Assembly (NCBI RefSeq): GCF_018129985.1
Contig: NZ_JAFCKT010000013.1
Span: forward strand, 62,001-126,000
Origin: Bradyrhizobium sp. SZCCT0148
GTDB lineage: Bacteria; Pseudomonadota; Alphaproteobacteria; Rhizobiales; Xanthobacteraceae
Length of the DNA: 64,000 nt
Direction: 5' to 3'
Below the pieces are notes generated by a model. The model was given only the letters and a program-made list of their open reading frames with translations, was not told where the DNA came from and made no database searches. Within the stretch, counting starts at the first letter, position 1; every line of letters begins with the position of its first letter. The position numbers were made by a program, and so were the translations under genes. Of the stretch, positions 9,351-18,542 are shown one piece after another.

Positions 9351-10413
9351 TCAAGAGAAATAGTACGCAAGTGCCAGAACGACATAGACGCCAATAAGCA
9401 GCAGGCCTTCGAACCAGGTGGTCTCGGCGTCTCTCGTGATTGAATTTACGATGAACGCAGTGCCCGCGATCGAAAACAGGTCGACCGGGTTCTGAAACAC
9501 GAGGGTCATTGGCTTCCCGATCAACCAGGAGAAAATAACCAGAAGCGGAGCCACGACGAGCGCGATTTGGATCGCCGAACCGATGCAGAGCGTCATCACG
9601 AGACCCATTCGGTCGCGTCGAGCAAACCAGACAGCGGCAAAATATACCCGAACTGGTGCCGACGAGCGCAAGTACGACGACGCCCAGAAAAAGTGGCGTC
9701 ACGTCCGCGGATTTGGCAGTCTCCGTCAGGGCGCCGGAGACAAATTCGCTCTGCAGGGCCGCCGCGCCGGTGCACGCCAGCAAGACAATCAAACAGGCGG
9801 TTACGGACCACGCAGGTGTGGTAGAAGACTCCTCATTGGTCGCGAAGACGTTCCGGTAAGTGATTAGCGTGAAGACGAGATCTCCGGAGTAAAGTATCAG
9901 CAGGACGACGGACACGGCCAGGCTAAGCAATTCGTCCGAGGCGCTCACGTTGTTGATATGACGGATGCTACGGCCCGTGTAGTCGAATACAGCCGGCAGG
10001 AGCAGAGCGATCACGGACAGGACGAGCATGCTCGACAACAATCCAGCGCGCGCTTCGGCGAAACTTTGACGCTCGCGATTGAACCCGCCGGTGACGATGG
10101 CCAGCCCGAGCCCCAGCAAGCAGGTTGCTGCAATGGATCCGGTGATCTGGGCGTGGACAACCTCCACCTGCCCGCCGGCGAGAACGAATAGCGCAAGAAT
10201 GAGTTCTGCCAGGCTTCCCAGGTTGACCGTCAGAAGGCCGCCCAGGGCAGGACCGGTGTGGGAGGAAAGCTGGTCTGTTGCTACGCGGATCCATTCCGCG
10301 AGCACGGCTATAGCAAGAACGCCGGACCCGAAGGTCCAGATTGGCGAAAGATGGAAAACTTACTTGCCGATCGGTGTGAAAAACACGAACGCCAGGGGCG
10401 CAAGTCGGGCCAT
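9351..10413 (-). pseudogene. Calcium/cation:proton antiporter (CaxA/ChaA, y4hA type), degraded copy
   Basis: This is a damaged paralogue of the intact antiporter at 45954-47030. The ATG at 10413 starts MARLAPLAFVFFTPIGK, then a TAA stop occurs at 10360-10362 where an aromatic residue is expected. The frame continues through the antiporter signature regions (GGLLTVNLGSLAELILALFV) until about 9660, where a frameshift moves the last 90 residues (RMGLVMTLCIGSAIQ to the end) into another frame, ending at 9351. The two lesions suggest true decay rather than one sequencing error. Confidence 0.85.
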
Positions 10414-10706
10414 GGCGCCGTATTTCCCGAACGCGTTGTTGTTCCTGGAGGCGATGGGGGTCGGCAAGCGGGTGACAGGCTCCTAGCCGCAGGCGGTCGT
10501 TCAATTCACAGGTAAGCTGGCTCGACGAGCGCCGACGACGGGGTTGCGACTGATGGAGGCAAGGCTCCCGCGGTCGATCTACAGGCAGCTTGCGGTGAGC
10601 ACGAGGTGACATAGGTCCCGTTCGCTGCGCCAACACGATGTTGGTACGAGTCCGGACAATACAGCGGATCGAGGCGTTCGGCGGCTATCCGCATCGCGGC
10701 CAGAGG

Positions 10707-11513
10707 TCACGCATTGATTGCCCGCCCAGTATTGGTTGCATCGAGAGAATTCTCATGTGCCGTTAAAATCACCCGATGGCAGTTGCATGATAATTCCTCG
10801 AGACGAGCCTTATCAAGAATCTCGATCTGAGCGCGACTTTGCTTGATAATGCCTCGCGCTTCCATGTCGCCCATTGTCGTAGTGATGCCGGCGCGCCGAA
10901 CACCCAGCGCTTGTGCCATGCATCGATGCGTGAGGGGGATTTCGTCGGATGACAATTTGTCCTCCGCAATGAGTAGCCACCGAGCCAGTCGTTGTTGCAG
11001 GCTGTGACGCGAGTTACATGCGGCCAGCTGGGAACTGTGGATCAAGGTAGCCTGAACGTACCGCAGGAGTAGTTTCTCGATTTCGACGTCGCTCTTGATC
11101 AACTCGATCAGCGCATCGGCTTCGATGCGCAGGGCCTTGCCAGGGACCTGAACCATGCAGCGGTGAGGGGAAACTCGCATGCCGAGAATCAGGGGGATGC
11201 CAATAAAGTCTTTTGCCCCGACGGTCTGTATCTCGACGGGCAGGCAATTTCCAGCCGTGGCGGTCAGCGAGGCGGCGCCGTGTTCTGGAAAATAGGCGTA
11301 CCGCAGTGGAAGATTGCGCTCTTGCAACATTTGTCTCGGTTTTAATCTCACATAGTCGCAGCGACCAACCAGCAGAGAGCGTGACCAATCTGGCAGGCGG
11401 CGGACCAAATCATTGGTGAAGTGGTACGGCGGTTCTTTTCTCCCCTGCTCTGGTTCGAACGGAAGCGGCCGGTCAGAAAACGTACGGCTGCGTGCGATTT
11501 CATCCCTCAACAT
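10707..11513 (-). CDS. Crp/Fnr-family transcriptional regulator
   Basis: A 268-aa regulator: an N-terminal cyclic-nucleotide-binding-type beta roll (about residues 35-150), a dimerisation helix rich in Leu/Val (DVEIEKLLLRYVQATLIHSS) and a C-terminal winged helix (about 190-245; LTHRCMAQALGVRRAGITTT). The Fnr N-terminal Fe-S cysteines are missing, but there is a C-terminal Cys-x-Cys (SCNC). The open frame extends far upstream; the ATG at 11513 is chosen because GGAG precedes it and the homologous genes start similarly. Very similar to the gene at 58081. It is divergent from the PRC-barrel gene at 11866. Confidence 0.88.
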   Translation of the reverse strand: MLRDEIARSRTFSDRPLPFEPEQGRKEPPYHFTNDLVRRLPDWSRSLLVGRCDYVRLKPRQMLQERNLPLRYAYFPEHGAASLTATAGNCLPVEIQTVGAKDFIGIPLILGMRVSPHRCMVQVPGKALRIEADALIELIKSDVEIEKLLLRYVQATLIHSSQLAACNSRHSLQQRLARWLLIAEDKLSSDEIPLTHRCMAQALGVRRAGITTTMGDMEARGIIKQSRAQIEILDKARLEELSCNCHRVILTAHENSLDATNTGRAINA

Positions 11514-11865
11514 ATTATTCTCCGTGAAGGGCCATTTGTTGACATGTGGGAGCACGGCCTTCCGATCACAGTCGGGCTTAAGGTGCCATGTGTCAGGAGA
11601 AACCTGACGGCGACTTTCGATCGCTCCCTCTACGGCCTCATCGGCGTCGCATGCGCAACACTGGAGCAGCGCGAGCCGACACAGGCTTGACTGGGTCCGC
11701 TCATTCTGTCGCCGCCTTCGCGACTGCTCGGAAAAGTCATGACGCGCTTCCCGCTTTACTTGGCACGGAAGCGGACCGTTTGTTGAGGCTACCTCGAACT
11801 CTCGGCACCGGAAACGATTATGAGATGAAAGATGCCAGAACAATCCCCATCGCAGGAGCAATGGA
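11514..11865. other. Divergent intergenic region
   Basis: About 350 bp between a Crp/Fnr gene (minus) and a PRC-barrel gene (plus). It should hold both promoters. I see no convincing gene, RNA or Fnr/FixK-type TTGAT-N4-ATCAA site, and no clear EcfG promoter. Confidence 0.45.
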
Positions 11866-12579
11866 ATGTGGGTAAAGAGCAGGATCGCCCTCGCAATTCT
11901 CATTGGCACAATTTCAAGCCCCGTTCTGCCGGTCGCCGCGTGGTCCGAGACGGCAACGCCGGTTGCGACGGAACAATCAGCACATTCCCCACAGTTCTCC
12001 AGAACGGTTTACGATGGATACCGTGCCTCGCGCTTGCTCGGAAGTGCGGTCTTTTCCCTGAAAGGCGAATATTTGGGAGCCGTGCGGAACATGATTCTGG
12101 CGGACGACGGGCAAATTGTTTCGTTGCTCGTTGAAGGCTTTAGAACAAAGGACGAGCCCGAGTTCATCTCGCGGATTCCCTTCAAGCGAGTGCTGCGGCC
12201 GCTTCACGAAGGGGCTCTCGTTGCCGACTTCGCCGATTTGAGGTCGCGAGAATACGGCCTCTTCGTCGATCCCAGCCAAGCACAAGCGGAGCCGCACGAG
12301 TTCTCGATCTCGAAAATCATCGGCGACTACGCGCGGCTGCAGGCGGGGCAAGGTTATGGCTATGTCTCCGATCTGGTTTTCGACAACAGCGGCAAGCTTG
12401 CGGCAGTCGTGATATCCCGCGAAGCGTCTGCCGGCGGAGGGACCTACGCCTTTCCTTACCCAGGTGAAACGGGGCGATGGAGCCCGAAACTCAGCTACTA
12501 TGGCCTGCCTTACGTCACGGCAGATCAGGCAAGCAAAGCCGGCCTGCGGCTCGACATGAAGGAGTTTCAAAACTCGTGA
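11866..12579 (+). CDS. Secreted protein with two PRC-barrel-like domains
   Basis: A 237-aa protein with an N-terminal signal peptide (about residues 1-28). Two PRC-barrel-like units follow: residues 53-115 (SRLLGSAVFSLKGEYLGAVR onward) and about 135-200 (GYGYVSDLVFDNSGKLAAVV). The start at 11866 has AGGAG about 9 nt upstream. Likely a periplasmic or membrane-associated stress protein; ligand or partner unknown. It shares the secreted PRC-barrel theme with the genes at 6979 and 59264 but differs from them in sequence. Confidence 0.8.
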   Translation: MWVKSRIALAILIGTISSPVLPVAAWSETATPVATEQSAHSPQFSRTVYDGYRASRLLGSAVFSLKGEYLGAVRNMILADDGQIVSLLVEGFRTKDEPEFISRIPFKRVLRPLHEGALVADFADLRSREYGLFVDPSQAQAEPHEFSISKIIGDYARLQAGQGYGYVSDLVFDNSGKLAAVVISREASAGGGTYAFPYPGETGRWSPKLSYYGLPYVTADQASKAGLRLDMKEFQNS

Positions 12580-12769
12580 GGAGATTAATCTCGTCTGGGT
12601 AGCGTCCTGCCGTGCCTCTATGACGAGCAGGCCTCCCCGAAGCGAACTGGTGCAGTCACGTCCTCGGCGAAAAGTCCTCCTTTTCCTCAAATCTGCCTTT
12701 GGACGTGGCTGCATCAGAGCGTCTTGGTCCGGCCAGCGGTGTAGTTGCTCACCAAGTGGGTGCATGCGC

Positions 12770-13066
12770 TTAGGGTCGTGCGAGGACGTCAGCGAAGGTC
12801 AATGCGAACATCGCGATCAGAAAGACAAGCCCCGAGATCGCCGCGAGGCGGATCAACGGCTTCGCTGAAGAAAGTTCCATAAAAAGCAGGACGACCAGCG
12901 TCGACTTTGCCCCGGCAATGACGATGCCGCTTGCAGTGGTAATTCGGCCCATCGGGATGTAGGCCGCAACGAGGCTCAGCAGCAGAAGAAGGAGTAGCGC
13001 GGCCCAGATTATCAGGTTCCTCACCCATAGGCGGCGGATGTCATTTGATGCGCCTCGCCCGCTCAT
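12770..13066 (-). CDS. Cytochrome c oxidase subunit IV-like protein
   Basis: A 98-aa membrane protein with three hydrophobic segments (about residues 16-37, 44-64 and 70-92) resembling prokaryotic cytochrome c oxidase subunit IV. The ATG at 13066 overlaps the stop of subunit III (ATGA), and this start is favoured over the longer open frame for that reason. It is the last gene of the fdhF-act-cox run and probably stabilises the oxidase. No CtaG or heme A synthase gene follows, so these assembly factors must be elsewhere. Confidence 0.83.
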   Translation of the reverse strand: MSGRGASNDIRRLWVRNLIIWAALLLLLLLSLVAAYIPMGRITTASGIVIAGAKSTLVVLLFMELSSAKPLIRLAAISGLVFLIAMFALTFADVLARP

Positions 13067-13707
13067 GATGCTCGTCCCGGCAAGTAGATGAGAGGGTAGA
13101 GGAAAATCCATACAATATCGACCAGGTGCCAATACAGGGCCGTTACCTCAATTTCGGGATTGTCTTTCGCGGGTAGTTCGCGCCGGTAGAGCACCCAGAT
13201 CAAGCGGCTCACCAGGGCGATGCCGATCGACAGGTGGATCGCGTGCACACCCGTGACCAGCCAATAAAATCCGTAAAACAATTGGGCCCCGGGCTGAGGC
13301 AACGCAAACCCGGCTCCTGGGACGAGGTGCTTGTCAAGGTCCTCCTTGTATTCGAAGCCCTTGATGACGATGAAAGCGAGACCGAGCATCGCCGTGATCA
13401 TGAGGCCCGCGAGGACAACCCGCCGCAATCGCGCAGACTCCTTGGCCGCTTGCGCGGCGACCGCCATAGTCAGGCTGCTGGTCAACAGCACGGCGGTATT
13501 GATCGTACCGTACCAGACATTGGTTTCGCGGCCGGCGGCCGCGAACGCGTCCGGGTGTTCGATCCGGCACACGGTATAGGTCAGCAACAAGGCGCCAAAG
13601 AACAGCGTCTCGCTGGCCAGGAAGACCCAGATGCCGAACTTGCCCGCCTCAAGCTGCCGGCCGAAATCGATCCAGGGTTCTCTCAGCAGTGCACTTTCGT
13701 CGGTCAT
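13063..13707 (-). CDS. Cytochrome c oxidase subunit III
   Basis: A 214-aa heme-copper oxidase subunit III with five membrane segments. The family motifs are visible: GIWVFLASETLFFGALL near residue 26, the conserved FYGFYWLVTGVHAIHLSIG stretch near 145, and the C-terminal YWHLVDIVWIFLYPLIYL. It sits between subunits I and IV with 4-bp ATGA overlaps on both sides, so translation is probably coupled. The short five-helix form is usual for caa3-type oxidases. Confidence 0.95.
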   Translation of the reverse strand: MTDESALLREPWIDFGRQLEAGKFGIWVFLASETLFFGALLLTYTVCRIEHPDAFAAAGRETNVWYGTINTAVLLTSSLTMAVAAQAAKESARLRRVVLAGLMITAMLGLAFIVIKGFEYKEDLDKHLVPGAGFALPQPGAQLFYGFYWLVTGVHAIHLSIGIALVSRLIWVLYRRELPAKDNPEIEVTALYWHLVDIVWIFLYPLIYLPGRAS

Positions 13708-15377
13708 CGCGTTTCTCTCGCGTTCTGCATTTCCGGAGGGGCGGTTCCGGCGGACACTCCTTCGGCGTGGTAGTCATAGGGCGCGCGGTCGACGCGAGGC
13801 TGCCGGTCGAAATTCTTGGGCGGCGGCGGCGAACTCGTGGTCCATTCGAGGCCGGTGGCGCTCCACGGATTCCTGGCGGCTTTTCCGCCGTAGAAGAGCG
13901 ACCAGGTCAGATAGCCGAGCGGCAGCAAATAGGCGAGCGCGAGCACCGCCGCGCCGGCCGACGACATCACGTTGTAGATCTGAAACTCCGCCGGATAGGT
14001 GTGATAGCGCCTGGGCATGCCGAGATAACCGGCGAAGAATTGGGGCAGGAACGTCATGTTGAAGCCGGCATACATAAGAATGGCGGCGAACTTCGCCCAG
14101 CGCTCTGGATAGAGCCGGCCAGTCACCTTGGGCCACCAGAAATGCAGGCCGGCAAAAAAGGCGGAAACAGAGCCGCCGACCATGATGTAGTGGAAGTGAG
14201 CAACCACGAAATAGGTATCGGTCACATGGATATCGATGGGGATCGAGGCGAGGAAAAGTCCGGAGAGCCCGCCAGTCGTAAACAGGCCGACGAAGCCGAG
14301 CGCATAGAGCATCGGGGATTCGAAGCTGATCTGGCCGCGATAGAGCGAAGCGGTCCAGTTGAAGACCTTGATGGCCGAAGGCACCGCGATGATGAAGGAG
14401 AGGAAGGAGAACACCAGGCTCGCCAGGGCTGACTGCCCGGATACGAACATGTGGTGCCCCCAGACGAAGAAGCCGATGCCGGCGATCGCAAGCATGGCGT
14501 AGACCATGAAGTCGTATCCGAAGATCCGCCGCCTTGCGAAGCACGGGATGATCTCGGACACGACGCCCATGGCTGGCAAGACCATGATGTAAACGGCGGG
14601 GTGTGAGTAGAACCAGAACAAGTGTTGGAACAGGATCGGATCGCCGCCGCGCGCGGGATCGAAGATCGGCAGTCCCAGCACGCGCTCGGCGATCACGAGC
14701 AGAAGCGAGATCGCGAGAACCGGCGTTGCGAGCACCATGATCAGCGATGTCGCGTAGATTGCCCAGACGAACAGCGGCAGCCGGAACCAGGTCATGCCGG
14801 GAGCGCGTAGCATGTGGGTGGTCGCGATGAAGTTCACGCCCGTGGAGATGCTGGCAAACCCGACCACAAACACGCCGGCCGCCGCCGCGAAGACATGGGT
14901 GTTGGAGAACATCGATGAGTAAGGCGTGTAGAACGTCCAGCCGGTGTCGACGCCGCCCGCAACGAGGGCATAGACGGTGAATGCGCCGGCTGCGATGGTC
15001 AAATACCAGCTGAAAAGATTGAGGCGCGGAAAAGCGACGTCGGGGGCTCCGATCATCAGCGGCAGCAGGAAATTGCCGAACGTGTTGGGGATCGATGGCA
15101 CGAGGAAGAACCAGACCATGATGATCCCGTGGAACGAGAACAGCTTGTTGTAGGTGTCCGAGGTCAACAACCATCCGTTGGGTTGAAACAATTCGAGCCG
15201 CACGGCCGTGATCGCAGCGCCGCCCATGAAGAAGAAGACCGTGATGGTCACGGCGTAGAGGATCGCGATGCGCTTGTGATCGGTGGTGGCAAGCCATGAC
15301 CGGATCGTGGAACCGTGGCGGAGATAATCCGGGCGCGGCGGTAGCGGCAGCTCTCCGGCGAGCAGGGCGTCAGTCAT
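13704..15377 (-). CDS. Cytochrome c oxidase subunit I (A2-class heme-copper oxidase)
   Basis: A 557-aa catalytic subunit with about 12 membrane helices and the heme and CuB ligands of the family (HGIIMVWFFLVPSIPN; WGHHMFVSG; VVAHFHYIMVGG). At 14589-14609 it reads YSHPAVY where A1 oxidases have GHPEVY. The Tyr-Ser pair in place of the channel Glu marks the A2 class, as in the caa3 oxidase of Rhodothermus marinus. It reduces oxygen to water at the end of the ActABCDEF route. The start at 15377 is chosen over a longer open frame: it has GGAGGAG upstream and overlaps the subunit II stop by 8 bp. Confidence 0.95.
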   Translation of the reverse strand: MTDALLAGELPLPPRPDYLRHGSTIRSWLATTDHKRIAILYAVTITVFFFMGGAAITAVRLELFQPNGWLLTSDTYNKLFSFHGIIMVWFFLVPSIPNTFGNFLLPLMIGAPDVAFPRLNLFSWYLTIAAGAFTVYALVAGGVDTGWTFYTPYSSMFSNTHVFAAAAGVFVVGFASISTGVNFIATTHMLRAPGMTWFRLPLFVWAIYATSLIMVLATPVLAISLLLVIAERVLGLPIFDPARGGDPILFQHLFWFYSHPAVYIMVLPAMGVVSEIIPCFARRRIFGYDFMVYAMLAIAGIGFFVWGHHMFVSGQSALASLVFSFLSFIIAVPSAIKVFNWTASLYRGQISFESPMLYALGFVGLFTTGGLSGLFLASIPIDIHVTDTYFVVAHFHYIMVGGSVSAFFAGLHFWWPKVTGRLYPERWAKFAAILMYAGFNMTFLPQFFAGYLGMPRRYHTYPAEFQIYNVMSSAGAAVLALAYLLPLGYLTWSLFYGGKAARNPWSATGLEWTTSSPPPPKNFDRQPRVDRAPYDYHAEGVSAGTAPPEMQNARETR

Positions 15378-16311
15378 TTTGCTGCTCCTCCCGAAGCGAG
15401 CGGATATAGGCGGTAAGGCTCTGGATTTCGCCGTCATCGAGCAACCCCTTGAAGCTCGGCATGATCGGCTCAAAGCCGGCCACGACGTCGCGCTTCGGCT
15501 GCAGGATCGAATCGCGGATATAGGCGTCGCTGGCGGAAACGGTGCGACCATCCGCCAGTTGCACTGTGCGGCCATAGAGGCCCGCCAGGCGCGGTGCGTG
15601 AACGTTGGACGAGGCTGCGTGACAGCCCGCGCATCCCTGCGAGACGAACAGCTTGGCGCCCTCATGCGCGAGATCGTCGCCTTCGGGTTGCTGGGTCAAC
15701 CACCGAGCATAGTCATCCTGGCGCATGACCACGATCTTGCCTCGCATCATCGAATGGTTGGTGCCGCAATATTCGGCGCACAGAAGCGGGAAGGTGCCAC
15801 GCTTGCTCGCCTGGAACCAGATATCGGTATCGCGGCCGGGCACCACGTCCTGCTTGACGCGGAACGCCGGCACGAAGAACGAGTGGATGACGTCTTGCGA
15901 ACTCATCAGCAGATGCACCGGCCGGTTGAGCGGCACATGCAGCGCGTTGATCTCGCGGGCCCCGTTCGTGTGCTGCGTCTTCCACATCCACTGCTTCGCG
16001 ACCACATGGATCTCTAGCGCATGGGGCGGCGCGGCGAGGCTGCTGAGGTCGGCGGAGGAGGCCCACCAGAATAGAAATATGAAGGTGAGGAGCGTGGCGA
16101 GCGTCCAGCCGATCTCGAACTCGCGACTAAGAATCTCTGGCATCGGACCGCGCTTGGCCTTCGATCCGCGCCGGTAGCGCACGGCGAACAGCAGGATGAG
16201 CCCGAACACCAGAATGACGGTCGTGCCGGACAGCGCCAGCAGGAGGTAGAAAATGTGATCGACCGCGCCGGCGTGCGTGCTGGCCTCCGGCAGGCTGACC
16301 AGCGAGTTCAT
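15370..16311 (-). CDS. Cytochrome c oxidase subunit II with fused cytochrome c domain
   Basis: A 313-aa caa3-type subunit II. Two N-terminal membrane helices (about residues 20-43 and 67-86) precede a cupredoxin domain carrying the CuA ligands (CAEYCGTNHSMM, with a further His upstream in VIHSF). A C-terminal cytochrome c domain binds one heme (CAGCH) with a later Met ligand (IMPSFKG). Electrons pass from reduced ActE or a cytochrome c through this heme to CuA. The ATG at 16311 overlaps the SCO stop (ATGA). Confidence 0.95.
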   Translation of the reverse strand: MNSLVSLPEASTHAGAVDHIFYLLLALSGTTVILVFGLILLFAVRYRRGSKAKRGPMPEILSREFEIGWTLATLLTFIFLFWWASSADLSSLAAPPHALEIHVVAKQWMWKTQHTNGAREINALHVPLNRPVHLLMSSQDVIHSFFVPAFRVKQDVVPGRDTDIWFQASKRGTFPLLCAEYCGTNHSMMRGKIVVMRQDDYARWLTQQPEGDDLAHEGAKLFVSQGCAGCHAASSNVHAPRLAGLYGRTVQLADGRTVSASDAYIRDSILQPKRDVVAGFEPIMPSFKGLLDDGEIQSLTAYIRSLREEQQND

Positions 16312-17081
16312 GCCGAAGCTCCGCGTCGTTTGCCGCGCAACAGCAACAGTCCGATCAGCCCCGCCATGGCGGCGATGGTTGCGGCGCCGAGAAGCTGCAA
16401 AATCGCGGCGATCCTGCTGGTATAGATGCCGTGCACCGCATCGAAGCCGTAGCACAGCAGCGCGATACGGCCGGGGAGCCCGCCGATGCGGCCGTTGCCC
16501 GCCTCGAGCAGCGCAAGGCGCAGATCGGCGGGCCGGAGCGCGAGACTGGAGAGCGCTCGGACGACCCGGCCGTCCGGTGCAAGAGTGACGAAGGCCGCCG
16601 GATGCGCGATGGCGTCGCGGCTGCGGTCCACCGCGGTGTGATAACCGACGCTATCGAGCAGCATCTGGACGTTGTCGGGCGATCCGCTCAGGACCGATGT
16701 CCCTGCCTGGCCGATCTGTCCCTCCGTGAAGCGGCGCGCGTCATCGCGGCTGTCGCGCGGATCGATCCCGACGATGACGATGCTGTAGTCGCGTCCCGCA
16801 GCGAGGCCGGTCTGCTGCAAGGCAGAGCTGGCAATCGTCAGCGCCGGCCCGCAGATCTGCTGGCAGGTGAAGTCTGCCGGGATCAGCAGCGTCGGACGTC
16901 CGTCGATCGCATCGCCGACTGACACGGGATGGCCGTCGAGGCCGGTGAATTGCAAGGTGAGCGGAACATGCGCACCGGCGGGCGGGTCGACGGCCACGCG
17001 CTCGATCTGCTGCTCTGTTAATCCAGCTTGTGCGAATGCCGGCCACATCCCAAGCGCGAGGACAAACAGAGCGCGCCTCAT
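16308..17081 (-). CDS. SCO1/SenC-family copper chaperone
   Basis: A 257-aa periplasmic thioredoxin-fold protein with a signal peptide (about 1-19), the copper-binding CQQIC motif near residue 74 and the third ligand His in AHPAAFV near 161. A C-terminal membrane helix (about 228-249) anchors it. SCO proteins load copper into CuA of subunit II, which fits its position directly before that gene with a 4-bp overlap. This is the only copper assembly factor in the cluster. Confidence 0.92.
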   Translation of the reverse strand: MRRALFVLALGMWPAFAQAGLTEQQIERVAVDPPAGAHVPLTLQFTGLDGHPVSVGDAIDGRPTLLIPADFTCQQICGPALTIASSALQQTGLAAGRDYSIVIVGIDPRDSRDDARRFTEGQIGQAGTSVLSGSPDNVQMLLDSVGYHTAVDRSRDAIAHPAAFVTLAPDGRVVRALSSLALRPADLRLALLEAGNGRIGGLPGRIALLCYGFDAVHGIYTSRIAAILQLLGAATIAAMAGLIGLLLLRGKRRGASA

Positions 17082-17482
17082 GGCTTATCTCCGCTGGCCG
17101 CGGGCTCCAGGGCAGGCTGAGCTTGGGGAGCATCATAGGCGTGCTGACCCCGTCCTGCGACGAGCTGCATCGCCTCATCGACCGGGATGCGCGCGATATC
17201 ATGGTCGCGATCGACCCAGGCATAGCCTGAGAGCCGGGCCTGCTGCTCGGCTTCGAAACGCGCGAGGTCGGCCTGCGGGGACGTCTGCAGCTCCGGCGCG
17301 GGAAACCGCAGCTCGTCGCGTGGCAAGAAGGCGCTTGGCACCTGCGCATTCAGAAACAGCAGGATTCCTGCGATGGCCGCCGCCACGAACAGCAGGAAGC
17401 CGCCGACAACTGCCAGCACAACGCGGTTGTCGACATCGGCCGGTTGCGGCAGCGCGCGATGTCCCATCTCCTCAATCGGCAT
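17078..17482 (-). CDS. Single-span membrane protein of the act-cox cluster, function unknown
   Basis: A 134-aa protein with one N-terminal membrane helix (about residues 22-46) and a soluble periplasmic tail. The tail contains the stretches FPAPELQTSP and SGYAWVDRDHDIARIPVDEA, which look conserved in composition, and ends in an Ala/Pro-rich region. It overlaps ActF by 11 bp and SCO by 4 bp, so it is made with the complex. It may link alternative complex III to the caa3 oxidase or help assembly; this is inference. I do not recognise a named domain. Confidence 0.75.
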   Translation of the reverse strand: MPIEEMGHRALPQPADVDNRVVLAVVGGFLLFVAAAIAGILLFLNAQVPSAFLPRDELRFPAPELQTSPQADLARFEAEQQARLSGYAWVDRDHDIARIPVDEAMQLVAGRGQHAYDAPQAQPALEPAASGDKP

Positions 17483-18542
17483 GGCGCCCACCCTCAAATG
17501 TGAGCCCTCGACCGAACAGCACGGACGAAGCGGTCATGACGAGGAGCGAACCAAGGCCGGTGAGTGCAGCGGCGGATTGCCGGGCGAACGCGGGCAGGAT
17601 GAGCCAGGCGAAGTGCAGGCCGGTCCCGAGCAGCAGGAGAACACCAACTGCACGCAGGCCGGCGCGGCTGGCGCGCACGCCCGCGAGCAGAAGCATCGTG
17701 AACGGCAGAACCGCGCCAATGAGAAAGGTCGCGATCAAAATTGCAGCCCATGTGTCGGTGCCGCGCTTGAGAAACCATTCGGCCTTGTGAGGCAGATCGC
17801 CATACCAGGCGACTACGAACGTCATGTAAGAGAGATAGACGACGCCAAGCAGCGTCGCCATCAGCAGCTTGCCGATGTCGCTCCTAGCCCGTCCTCCCAC
17901 ATTCCCGATCCCGACAACGCCCAGCACGGCGAGAGCCGCAAGCAACTGCTGGATCGCGATCATCGACGCAAAAGCGGTGGACACGTAATGGGGTTCGATC
18001 GACAGGAACCAGTCCACCGCAACCATGCTGATGGTGAGCCCGTAGAAAGCAAGGCCGAGCCCGGCCAGCAGCCTTCCGCCGAGACAAGACCCAAAGATCA
18101 TCGCAAGAACCGACCACCCTGCCAGGGTGACCACGGCCCGCAGGATGAATGACGTCTGGTTCAGATACCAGACCGCGACGTCCGGCTTGATCTCGCCGGG
18201 ATTCGCGGCCCACGGATAGATCGACGGCAGAGCGGCGAGGACCGCGACGAACGCAATGGCAACGAGAGGCATCATGGCGGCGAGCGGACGCAGGACCGGT
18301 GCAGCGGCGATGCCCCAAACCCCGCCGGTCAGGCGGTGGATGAGTAGCAAATTCATGCTACCGACCGGGACGCAGCTCCAGATGGCGAAAGCCAGCAACC
18401 AGCCCTGCAGTAGAGGCGGATAAACACCGAGCCGCCCCAGAACGAGCACCAGCGCGGTCGTGAGTGTCAGCAATACAAGCCCTGCCGCCGCATGCCGGTT
18501 GCCGAATGCGGAGAGGGTCTGCCGATGCAGCGCGGCGGTCAT
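17472..18542 (-). CDS. actF: Alternative complex III subunit ActF
   Basis: A 356-aa integral membrane protein with about ten helices, related to ActC but shorter, corresponding to the second quinone-site subunit of alternative complex III. Charged loops separate evenly spaced hydrophobic segments from residue 18 to 350. It follows ActE with an ATGA overlap, which decides the start at 18542 over the longer open frame. In known complexes ActC and ActF form two membrane modules that may pump protons. Confidence 0.86.
   Translation of the reverse strand: MTAALHRQTLSAFGNRHAAAGLVLLTLTTALVLVLGRLGVYPPLLQGWLLAFAIWSCVPVGSMNLLLIHRLTGGVWGIAAAPVLRPLAAMMPLVAIAFVAVLAALPSIYPWAANPGEIKPDVAVWYLNQTSFILRAVVTLAGWSVLAMIFGSCLGGRLLAGLGLAFYGLTISMVAVDWFLSIEPHYVSTAFASMIAIQQLLAALAVLGVVGIGNVGGRARSDIGKLLMATLLGVVYLSYMTFVVAWYGDLPHKAEWFLKRGTDTWAAILIATFLIGAVLPFTMLLLAGVRASRAGLRAVGVLLLLGTGLHFAWLILPAFARQSAAALTGLGSLLVMTASSVLFGRGLTFEGGRHAD

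Noticed and set aside
13774-15297. Second long frame inside the subunit I gene
   Set aside because: Arg/His-rich composition and complete overlap with CoxI show that it is a shadow.
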